From JAQVEM01 sp964556165 (GTDB lineage: Bacteria; Actinomycetota; Humimicrobiia; Humimicrobiales; Humimicrobiaceae): a stretch of DNA of 12,355 nt. The stretch's first letter is position 1. Each line of letters starts with the position of its first letter. The translations under genes and the position numbers were made by a program. Below are positions 6,909 to 12,355 of the stretch, piece by piece. The stretch covers positions 1 to 12,355 of the forward strand of contig CAZKVH010000029.1 of the NCBI GenBank assembly GCA_964556165.1, given 5' to 3'. The notes beneath the pieces were generated by a model. It was not told where the DNA came from. It searched no databases and was given only the letters and a program-made list of their open reading frames with translations.

Positions 6909-7910
6909 ATGTTAAAGAAGATATTTAATATTTTTGCAAGGGACCTTAAGGTAAATTCACGCGAATTTATAACTATATATATAATAGCTATCCCGTTGAT
7001 TATGGCAGTAGGAATAAATCTTATATCGCCCGGTATTAATGATACCACTGTAAATCTGGCTCTGGTAAAGGGAGAAAGCCCGGAGCAGGCGGACTATTTT
7101 AATGACTTTGCTCATGTTGAGTTGTTTGATGACCCGCAGGGAGTTGAAGACAGGGTAATGGCAAGGGATGATTTAGTTGGTGTGCTGCCGGAAGGCGATG
7201 ATTATTTTATCCTGGCGCAGGGAAACGAGCCCGGGTATATTGTAGAATATGCTAAGTTCTTGAATGTGCTGTATGAATCAGATGTGCAGCTTGAAGATGC
7301 CCGCTCTGAAATAATTGAATTTGGCAGAACAGTTCCGCCTCTAAAAAAGCGGCTGGTAAATATGCTTCTTCTTTTGATTTCCATGCTCGCCGGTATGCTT
7401 ATTTCTATGAATATACTTGAAGAGAAAATGGATAAGACCGTCAGTGCAATAAACGTAACGCCTACTTCACGAAGTGCATTTATACTGGGTAAGGGATTTA
7501 CGGGAATGTTTGTTGCAATGGTTTCATCAGTTGCGTGTATTTTAATTACGGGCTTTTATGATGTAAACATGGGACAGGCAGCCCTGGTCATCTTTTCGAC
7601 AACAATATTGAGTTTAATTATAGGGTTTTTACAGGGTTTAAACAGTAACGATGTAATGGAAGCTGCGGGTAGCGTAAAACTTCTGTTTTTGCCTCTGGGA
7701 GGGTCCATTGCTGGATATGAATTCGTTGCGGAAAAATGGCAGATTTTTTTCTGGTGGTCACCATTTTACTGGGCCTACAGGGCTATTGACAGCATACTTT
7801 CAAAAAGTGGTACATGGCCGCAATTATTACTTTATACAGGAATTATACTTGCTATATGCGGCTTTGTTTACGCGCTTCTTGCTCCCAGAATAGCAAGGAA
7901 ACTTCAATAG
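6909..7910 (+). CDS. ABC-2 type exporter permease, second subunit
   Basis: The 333-residue protein repeats the first permease's plan: a TM helix at about 20-39, an extracytoplasmic domain at about 40-148, and five further helices near 149-170, 192-215, 222-243, 255-273 and 304-325. The loop EEKMDKTVSAINVTPTSRSAFI after TM2 is the equivalent of the ATPase-contacting segment in the partner. The ATG at 6909 is chosen because GGGAGGAG (6896-6903) is well spaced from it; the in-frame GTG at 6903 overlaps that site. The two permeases differ clearly in sequence, so a heterodimer is more likely than a recent duplication. Confidence 0.88.
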   Translation: MLKKIFNIFARDLKVNSREFITIYIIAIPLIMAVGINLISPGINDTTVNLALVKGESPEQADYFNDFAHVELFDDPQGVEDRVMARDDLVGVLPEGDDYFILAQGNEPGYIVEYAKFLNVLYESDVQLEDARSEIIEFGRTVPPLKKRLVNMLLLLISMLAGMLISMNILEEKMDKTVSAINVTPTSRSAFILGKGFTGMFVAMVSSVACILITGFYDVNMGQAALVIFSTTILSLIIGFLQGLNSNDVMEAAGSVKLLFLPLGGSIAGYEFVAEKWQIFFWWSPFYWAYRAIDSILSKSGTWPQLLLYTGIILAICGFVYALLAPRIARKLQ

Positions 7911-7966
7911 CGATTTAAGTTATTTATGAATAATAATGAGAAAAATGGAAAGGGGATTGATAAAAA

Positions 7967-8176
7967 ATGGGTTATACAATCGGGGGAATCGCATGCCTGG
8001 TTTATGCTGCGTTTGTATATTATGTAGCAATCGGGAAACCGCCTGCGATAATTAAGATAATAAAATTAAAGTTTAATAAAAAAATGAGCGATAAAGCAGC
8101 AGTGATATTATGTTATGTATTCGCTACTATAGCACTTGCAGGAGGGATTGTTTTACTTATTCTGGGAAGAGGCTAA
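7967..8176 (+). CDS. Small two-helix membrane protein at the end of the ABC operon
   Basis: This 69-residue protein has two hydrophobic segments (about 2-22 and 45-67) joined by a strongly basic loop (IIKIIKLKFNKKMSDK). By the positive-inside rule the loop faces the cytoplasm and both ends face out. AGGGGA (7951-7956) gives a well-spaced binding site. It follows the second permease by 56 bases in the same direction with no terminator between, so it is probably co-transcribed. I do not recognise the family. It could be an accessory subunit, an immunity-type protein or an unrelated gene. Confidence 0.7.
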   Translation: MGYTIGGIACLVYAAFVYYVAIGKPPAIIKIIKLKFNKKMSDKAAVILCYVFATIALAGGIVLLILGRG

Positions 8177-8392
8177 GGTAAAAAAAGATACGGAATTACT
8201 ATATTATATATTTTATCCTGAATAAATCCTGGCGAATACTTTTTGAATTTATCTTTTTTATTGCGCGGGTATAAAACTTTTTTAACTGTCAGAATTCTAC
8301 TCCTGATTATACAAACCAGAAGAGCAAAATTATGATTCGTTTTTTTAAGAATTTAAAATTATCGCAAAAAGCATAAAATAAAGTATTCTAAA
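8177..8392. other. Spacer between convergent operons
   Basis: The AT-rich spacer separates the plus-strand ABC operon and the minus-strand operon. GAATACTTT near 8234 and AAAGTATTC near 8381 are inverted copies about 140 bases apart, and CTCCTG/CAGAAG near 8300-8325 can form a small imperfect hairpin. Neither is followed by a T run in a useful direction, so no clear terminator is called for either operon. Confidence 0.45.
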
Positions 8393-8527
8393 TTATTTTT
8401 TCTCTATTTTCTCCTGCTCCTCTGACTCCTGATAGCTGAATTCCTCGCATTGTAAAACAGGAAACTTTCGTTGGAATCCGCATTCTTTGTCATATACACA
8501 TGTAGAGCATAAGCCTTTATTTTTCAT
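8393..8527 (-). CDS. 44-residue four-cysteine protein downstream of the glutamate-synthase-like gene
   Basis: The minus-strand frame starting at 8527 encodes MKNKGLCSTCVYDKECGFQR, then KFPVLQCEEF and a glutamate-rich tail, ending with TAA at 8393-8395. Cysteines 7, 10, 16 and 27 form C-x2-C-x5-C-x10-C, a likely zinc or iron-sulfur site. The start is chosen because GAGGG (8533-8537) lies five bases before it; an in-frame ATG at 8548 would add seven residues but has no good site. It begins 22 bases after the stop of the upstream gene on the same strand, so the two should share an mRNA. I recall similar short cysteine proteins in anaerobes, without a known function. It may deliver electrons or metal to the partner enzyme, which is inference. 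Confidence 0.72.
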   Translation of the reverse strand: MKNKGLCSTCVYDKECGFQRKFPVLQCEEFSYQESEEQEKIEKK

Positions 8528-8549
8528 TTTTTCCCTCTTTTCTAGCATA

Positions 8550-10130
8550 TTACCCGAGTATTTTTTCTACCTCTTCATGATCATAATCCATAATATAGGG
8601 TATTCCGGAAACGGAGGCTGCTTCTCCGGTAAGTGATATAATGTCATGGCGGTCTATGTAATCAATAGCAAATTTTCTTGCTCCGCACATAAATTGCTTT
8701 AAGCCCTGACCCAGTCTCCTGAAGTAGCTGTACAACCCTATGGCTGACCCGGGAATATCATCGGCTCTATTATTAAATCTTTTTCTTAAACCTGTTACCT
8801 CTACAAATACTGATTCCATGTCACTTCCATATTTTTCAATTGATTTAGATAGATTGCCACTGGCTATGTTTTCCGAAAGTGTTTTTCCTACCATACACGC
8901 AGTTATTGGAGAACGGGCCATACCCACTAATTTGAAATAGGGAGCACCCAGAGCAAGACCTTTAAATATCTGGTCTTCAAAGGTAAAGCCACCTGCAATT
9001 GCCATATCAGGCACATATAAACCTTTGAAGTCAAGAATTTTTGCATATTTGTATGCCATGGACTGGAGATAAACTGTTGGAATACCCCACTCATTCATCA
9101 TTCGCCACGGGCTCATACCTGTGCCGCCACCGGCTCCATCTATGGTAAGTAAATCAATCTCGCCTTCGGAAGAGTATTTAATGGCTTTTGCCAGATCGGA
9201 AGGCCTGTAAGCGCCTGTCTTTAAAAATATATGCCTTGCGCCAATTTTTCTAAGGTGCTCGATAGTATTCATAAAGCCATCTCTGGTGGGCATGCCTATT
9301 CTGGAATGTCTCTCAAACTCTTTAAAATCACCATGTTTGAAAGCTTTTTGAACATCCGGGTCAAGTGGGTCAGGTAAAACAATATAACCTCTTTTTTTTA
9401 TCTCGATTGCCCAGTCAAGGTTATTTATCTTTATTTCTCCTCCAATACTTTTTGCACCCTGACCCCATTTCAGCTCAACTGTTTCTACGCCCAGTTCTTT
9501 TATGGCATATTCCAGGACGCCGAATTTGCTATCTTCTACATTTGCCTGAACTACGATACCGCCGTATCCACCCTGCTGCCAGTCTCTGTAAAGCTTAACC
9601 CTTTTGATAAGTTCGGGAGATTTTGCTATCTTACCGTTGCCGTTGAACTGAGCAGCGGGGTCAATTCCGCATACATTCTCGCCAATAGTTAAAATGACTC
9701 CCGATATGGCTGCACCAATTGCAAGCCCTTCCCAGTTTTTCCTGGCAATATCTGTTGAACCAAGACCGGGTATAATAAAAGGCAATTTTAACTTTATATT
9801 CCTGTCTTTTCCTATTGCTGTCTCCAGTCTGACATTGGTAAAAACAGCTTTGTCGCTATCTTCTTCTATCCCTTTTGCTCCGAATGCAGTTCCCATAATA
9901 TTGAAATGAGAGTAGTCTACGGGATAATCTTTCTGGGAAGCTGTAGTTATATCTCCGTAAGGCTGTGGATATAACACTTCGGTGCTTCGGTAAGAAGATT
10001 TGCCTATTTCACACAGACCGGGGCAACCCTCGCTGCAGGTAACGCACATTCCGCTAAAAGGACTTACATTGTCTCCATAGAGATTTTTTGTCCCTGTAGC
10101 TGTTGATGTATTTATTTTTGAATAACTCAT
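8550..10130 (-). CDS. FMN-binding glutamate synthase family protein with N-terminal cysteine cluster
   Basis: The 526-residue protein contains the FMN-binding barrel of the glutamate synthase large subunit (about 110-480). Visible motifs are ELKWGQGAKSIGG (219-231), LTIDGAGGGTGMSP (328-341, equivalent to the GGTGASP motif) and AGGFTFEDQIFKGLALGA (379-396, the FMN phosphate region). It lacks the N-terminal glutaminase and C-terminal domains of full GltB, and the three-cysteine 3Fe-4S loop is not seen (only ACMVGK at 411-416). Instead, Cys29, 32, 36 and 40 (C-x2-C-x3-C-x3-C) could hold a cluster near the start. It may therefore be an FMN and iron-sulfur oxidoreductase rather than a true glutamate synthase. 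The ATG at 10130 has an AAGGAGG site; a longer in-frame start at 10178 would lie inside the leader terminator and is rejected. Confidence 0.85.
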   Translation of the reverse strand: MSYSKINTSTATGTKNLYGDNVSPFSGMCVTCSEGCPGLCEIGKSSYRSTEVLYPQPYGDITTASQKDYPVDYSHFNIMGTAFGAKGIEEDSDKAVFTNVRLETAIGKDRNIKLKLPFIIPGLGSTDIARKNWEGLAIGAAISGVILTIGENVCGIDPAAQFNGNGKIAKSPELIKRVKLYRDWQQGGYGGIVVQANVEDSKFGVLEYAIKELGVETVELKWGQGAKSIGGEIKINNLDWAIEIKKRGYIVLPDPLDPDVQKAFKHGDFKEFERHSRIGMPTRDGFMNTIEHLRKIGARHIFLKTGAYRPSDLAKAIKYSSEGEIDLLTIDGAGGGTGMSPWRMMNEWGIPTVYLQSMAYKYAKILDFKGLYVPDMAIAGGFTFEDQIFKGLALGAPYFKLVGMARSPITACMVGKTLSENIASGNLSKSIEKYGSDMESVFVEVTGLRKRFNNRADDIPGSAIGLYSYFRRLGQGLKQFMCGARKFAIDYIDRHDIISLTGEAASVSGIPYIMDYDHEEVEKILG

Positions 10131-10260
10131 ACTAATCCTCCTTATATAAATTAATAAAAAGCAATAAAAAAAGCACAAAATCCCTATTGGCTACTTTGCC
10201 AATAAAACTTTGTGCTTCTACGCAAGATAGGCTTCTTTGCCTTAAATATTCAATTTTTAC
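10131..10260 (-). promoter_or_regulatory. Structured 5' leader, candidate attenuator or riboswitch
   Basis: From the predicted start near 10260 to the ATG at 10130 the minus-strand leader is about 130 bases. It contains the dodecamer GGCAAAGAAGCC (10230-10241), able to form a small hairpin, and a near copy GGCAAAGTAGCC (10189-10200) within the apical stem of a strong terminator hairpin ending 36 bases before the start codon. CCTAT (10227-10231) can also pair with ATAGG (10183-10187), which would compete with the apical stem of the terminator. A promoter, conserved-looking loops, a terminator and then a ribosome binding site is the usual layout of a riboswitch or attenuator. It does not match any riboswitch consensus I can recall. 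Confidence 0.5.
10166..10217 (-). terminator. Intrinsic terminator inside the leader of the glutamate-synthase-like operon
   Basis: Read on the minus strand, AAGCACAAA (10217-10209) pairs perfectly with TTTGTGCTT (10179-10171). Inside it TATTGGC (10204-10198) pairs with GCCAATA (10191-10185) around the loop AAAGTA. The helix is followed by a run of seven T residues (10172-10166). Because the promoter lies upstream and the gene downstream, read-through here would control expression. Confidence 0.8.
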
Positions 10261-10266
10261 AGTGTA

Positions 10267-10296
10267 ATAATAATATCAATCTATATTAAGTGTCAA
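10267..10296 (-). promoter_or_regulatory. Promoter of the glutamate-synthase-like operon
   Basis: On the minus strand, a perfect TTGACA (10291-10296) and TATTAT (10267-10272) are 18 bases apart, predicting a start near 10260. The promoter is divergent from that of the LexA-like gene; the two -35 boxes are about 48 bases apart and no shared operator was seen. Confidence 0.65.
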
Positions 10297-10343
10297 ATAT
10301 TTTTTTATTTAGATATTTTATCTGGAAGAAGAGACCCGAAATC

Positions 10344-10372
10344 TTGACGTGAACGATTGTTCACTATATAAT
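10344..10372 (+). promoter_or_regulatory. Promoter of the LexA/UmuD-polymerase operon
   Basis: TTGACG (10344-10349) and a perfect TATAAT (10367-10372) are separated by exactly 17 bases. The expected start is about 7-8 bases after the -10 box, on or next to the A of the ATG at 10380. There is no ribosome binding site before that ATG, so the transcript is probably leaderless. Confidence 0.8.
10349..10364. promoter_or_regulatory. SOS-box-like operator in the core promoter
   Basis: GTGAAC-GATT-GTTCAC (10349-10364) is a perfect palindrome with 6-bp arms filling the space between -35 and -10. Its core GAAC-N4-GTTC is the centre of the Gram-positive LexA (DinR) box CGAAC-N4-GTTCG. A repressor bound here would exclude the polymerase. 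It is the natural target for LexA, for the LexA-like protein encoded just downstream, or for both. Confidence 0.82.
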
Positions 10373-10379
10373 ATTTTTT

Positions 10380-10958
10380 ATGAATGAGAAACTTAAAAGA
10401 AGAATAGAGCTTATCAGAAGATTTTATTTTGAAAATAAAAGGATGCCGACTTATTCCGAGATTGCAGGTCTTTTTGGATGGAAGTCAAAGAACTCTGTCT
10501 ACAGGTTTATTAAAAAAATCCAGTCGCTCGGGATAGTTGAAAAAGATGCAAAAGGCAGACTTATACCAGAGAAAATCGAAATGGCCGTTAAAGTTCTTGG
10601 TGTCGTGGAGGCCGGGTTTCCAAGTCCTGCTGAGGAGGAGCTGCTCAATACGCTTTCTCTTGACAGATGGCTTATAGATAATCCATCTTCTACATTTATG
10701 CTCAAGGTGTCAGGAGATTCGATGTCCGGTGCGGGAATTTTGCCTGGAGATATCGTACTGGTGGATAGGGCACTTACTCCTAAAAGTGGTGATATAGTGA
10801 TAGCCAATGTAGACGGTATGTGGACCATAAAGTATCTGAAAAAAAAGGGAGGCAATTTTATACTTGAACCGGCAAACCCGGAATATAAAACAATAAAACC
10901 CGAAAAAGAGTTGGCAGTAGGGGGCATCGTAACTGCTGTTATAAGGAGGTACAGATGA
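10380..10958 (+). CDS. LexA-like repressor with UmuD-type self-cleaving domain
   Basis: The 192-residue protein joins a LexA-type winged helix (about 5-63; MPTYSEIAGLFGWKSKNSVY followed by a recognition-helix region) to an S24 peptidase domain. The likely cleavage bond is A78-G79 in VEAGFPSPAEEE, close to UmuD's CGFPSPA. The catalytic serine is S114 in SGDSM and the lysine is K151 in WTIKYL. Much of the C-terminal half (for example GDIVIANVDG) resembles UmuD more than LexA. It should repress via the palindrome in its own promoter and cut itself when RecA filaments form, lifting repression. Cleavage might also yield a UmuD'-like partner for the polymerase whose start overlaps its stop, as proposed for UmuDAb-type proteins. 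It could instead be the chromosome's main LexA. The start is set by the leaderless promoter; helix 1 would be lost from later starts. Confidence 0.88.
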   Translation: MNEKLKRRIELIRRFYFENKRMPTYSEIAGLFGWKSKNSVYRFIKKIQSLGIVEKDAKGRLIPEKIEMAVKVLGVVEAGFPSPAEEELLNTLSLDRWLIDNPSSTFMLKVSGDSMSGAGILPGDIVLVDRALTPKSGDIVIANVDGMWTIKYLKKKGGNFILEPANPEYKTIKPEKELAVGGIVTAVIRRYR

Positions 10959-12277
10959 ATATGACCGGCGGAGCCAGGAATGGACCCCTTACTATTGCAT
11001 CCTGGCCAAAAGCGATACTTCATGCGGATGCAGATTCATTTTTTACTTCTTGCGAGCAGGCTTTAAATCCTGCCCTTAAAGGAAAGCCTGTTGTCACCGG
11101 AGAGGAGCGCGGAATAGCTGCCTGTGTTAGTTATGAGGCAAAAAATTTAGGCGTAAAAAGAGGCATGCGGATAGGGGAAATAAAAAGGATGTTTCCGGAG
11201 GTTAAGATACTTCCGTCTGATTACGAATCCTATAGCCTTTTTTCTGTTCGTATGTTTGATATCCTTAAGGGTTTTTCTCCTGTTGTTGAAGAATACTCGA
11301 TTGACGAGGGTTTTGTTGACTTAACAGGGTTCAGAAGGTCCTATCACTGCTCATATAAGGAAATAGGTTTTATGGTCAAGGAAAAAATTAAAAGAGAGCT
11401 TGGCATCACCGTTTCTATTGGCATAAGCCTGACAAAAGTTCTTTCAAAGATAGCTTCAAAGTTAAAAAAGCCTGATGGGCTGGTAGCTATCCCCGGCAGA
11501 GAAATTCATACCTATCTTAAAAATCTCCCTCTATCTAAAGTATGGGGCATAGGGCCAAATACTTCTTCTTACCTGGAAAAGCTTGGTGTAATAAAGGCTC
11601 TTGAATTTGCAGCAAAAAATGAGATATTCGTAAAAAAAAATCTCTCGAAACCCTTTTTTGAGATCTGGCAGGAGCTGAATGGTATAAGTGTTTATCCTGT
11701 AAAGGCAGAATCTAAAAATGAGTATAAGTCTATAAGCAAGGCAAAAACTTTTACACCGCCTGCGGAAGATGAGCTTTTTCTATACGGTCAGCTTTCAAAA
11801 AATCTTGAAGATGCCTGCGCGAAGGCGAGGAGGTACGGCCTGTTTGCCACAAAAATTATAATTTTTTTAAGAAGTCAGGATTTTAAGGATGAGGCAGTTA
11901 TGTTAAAACTCAGCAGACCAAGCTCATATCCGCTGGAGATTCTGCCTATAGCTAAGAAAGGATTTTATCTTCTTTATAAAAAGAACAGACTATACCGTCA
12001 GACAGGAATTGTTCTTACAGAACTTGCGAGCGGAGATTCTTTGCAGCTTACACTTTTTGACAGTTCTCTAAGGGTAGAAAAAGCCGCAAAGCTTTATAAT
12101 GCTATGGATGAGCTATTTAAAAGATTTGGGAAGCATGTTGTTATGCACGGCTCAACTTTTTCTTCAGAACTTTATATAAGAAACGATGGATACCGGGGGA
12201 ATAAACCACCGAGGATAGTTGAGTTGTTTAAAGGTGAAAGCAAAAGGCAGAGGGTGGGCTTACCTGTACTGAGATAA
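10955..12277 (+). CDS. dinB: Y-family translesion DNA polymerase, DinB-like
   Basis: The 440-residue protein has the palm and finger signatures of Y-family polymerases. ILHADADSFF places metal ligands D25 and D27 and a probable steric-gate F30; YSIDEGF holds D117 and E118; VSIGIS-x4-KIASKLKKPDG (154-175) and the helix-hairpin-helix region LSKVWGIGP (193-201) follow. The little-finger domain spans about 255-360, and QLTLF (364-368) is a clamp-binding motif. It copies past damaged bases with low fidelity. The start overlaps the repressor stop (ATGA, 10955-10958) behind AAGGAGGT; an ATG at 10961 is a possible alternative with longer spacing. Sequence is closer to DinB than to UmuC, although its neighbour is UmuD-like. 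Coupled translation means it should be induced by DNA damage along with the repressor. Confidence 0.92.
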   Translation: MNMTGGARNGPLTIASWPKAILHADADSFFTSCEQALNPALKGKPVVTGEERGIAACVSYEAKNLGVKRGMRIGEIKRMFPEVKILPSDYESYSLFSVRMFDILKGFSPVVEEYSIDEGFVDLTGFRRSYHCSYKEIGFMVKEKIKRELGITVSIGISLTKVLSKIASKLKKPDGLVAIPGREIHTYLKNLPLSKVWGIGPNTSSYLEKLGVIKALEFAAKNEIFVKKNLSKPFFEIWQELNGISVYPVKAESKNEYKSISKAKTFTPPAEDELFLYGQLSKNLEDACAKARRYGLFATKIIIFLRSQDFKDEAVMLKLSRPSSYPLEILPIAKKGFYLLYKKNRLYRQTGIVLTELASGDSLQLTLFDSSLRVEKAAKLYNAMDELFKRFGKHVVMHGSTFSSELYIRNDGYRGNKPPRIVELFKGESKRQRVGLPVLR

Positions 12278-12294
12278 ATACCTGGGTTATAAGA

Positions 12295-12355
12295 ATGTAT
12301 ATTTATAGAAAAAACGGGGATAAGCTTTTTTTATTTACCATCCACGGCTTGCCCC
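12295..12355 (+). CDS. Start of a possible downstream gene, cut by the window edge
   Basis: An ATG at 12295, 17 bases after the polymerase stop, opens a frame that stays open to the edge: MYIYRKNGDKLFLFTIHGLP. The ribosome binding site is weak. Same strand and short spacing would fit a third operon member. Twenty residues are too few to identify a family, and no terminator is visible after the polymerase. Confidence 0.35.
   Translation, partial: MYIYRKNGDKLFLFTIHGLP

Noticed and set aside
7926..8030. Alternative short frame overlapping the start of the 69-residue protein
   Set aside because: It has no binding site and an unremarkable product, whereas the other frame has a binding site and two clear membrane helices.
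8234..8389. GAATACTTT/AAAGTATTC inverted copies in the convergent spacer
   Set aside because: About 140 bases apart, short and AT-rich; they do not form a plausible terminator or element end.
8546..8548. Earlier ATG for the 44-residue cysteine protein
   Set aside because: It lacks a binding site and would place the good GAGGG inside the coding region; the start at 8527 is better supported.
8960..9000. 3Fe-4S cluster of classical glutamate synthase
   Set aside because: Only one cysteine (in ACMVGK) is present in the corresponding region, so the usual cluster cannot be claimed.
10131..10178. Longer start for the glutamate-synthase-like protein
   Set aside because: The extra 16 hydrophobic residues are encoded by the U-run and 3' arm of the leader terminator. 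AAGGAGG stands correctly before the ATG at 10130.
10499..11023. 174-residue minus-strand frame opposite the LexA-like gene
   Set aside because: It is antisense to a protein with intact catalytic motifs and has a low-complexity, serine-rich product.

Overview
The window is AT-rich, with strong GGAGG-type ribosome binding sites, TTGACA/TATAAT promoters and a GAAC-N4-GTTC SOS-like box. This suggests a low-GC Gram-positive-type bacterium (Bacillota, perhaps an anaerobic or halophilic clostridial or Halanaerobiales-like lineage). That placement is inference; no rRNA or marker gene is present. No tRNA, rRNA, CRISPR array, insertion sequence or integrase is visible.

Layout from left to right. (1) 1-744, minus strand: a type II toxin-antitoxin pair, a ribbon-helix-helix antitoxin followed by a PIN-domain (VapC-like) toxin that runs off the left edge. 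(2) 1029-2000, plus: a secreted lipoprotein made of three similar beta-rich domains. (3) 2128-4018, plus: a neurotransmitter:sodium symporter (NSS) family transporter with a 35-residue membrane protein overlapping its stop codon (MetS-type small subunit), closed by a good intrinsic terminator. Its promoter carries a 10-bp-arm inverted repeat. (4) 4175-8176, plus: a TetR regulator behind two overlapping 18-bp operators, then an ABC exporter ATPase, two ABC-2 permeases and a 69-residue two-helix membrane protein, closely spaced as one operon. (5) 8393-10296, minus: an FMN-dependent glutamate-synthase-like protein with an N-terminal cysteine cluster, followed by a 44-residue four-cysteine protein. 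Both lie behind a promoter and a structured leader with an intrinsic terminator just before the ribosome binding site, which looks like an attenuator or riboswitch. (6) 10344-12277, plus: a mutagenesis cassette, a LexA-type DNA-binding domain joined to a UmuD-like self-cleaving domain, overlapping a Y-family (DinB-like) polymerase. Its promoter contains an SOS-box-like palindrome, and its start codon falls at the predicted transcription start, so the mRNA is probably leaderless. A last reading frame opens at 12295 and leaves the window.

The most interesting points are the structured leader of the glutamate-synthase-like operon, the pairing of that enzyme with a small cysteine-rich protein, the self-regulated leaderless LexA/UmuD-polymerase cassette, the tandem TetR operators, and the two small membrane proteins accompanying the transporters.
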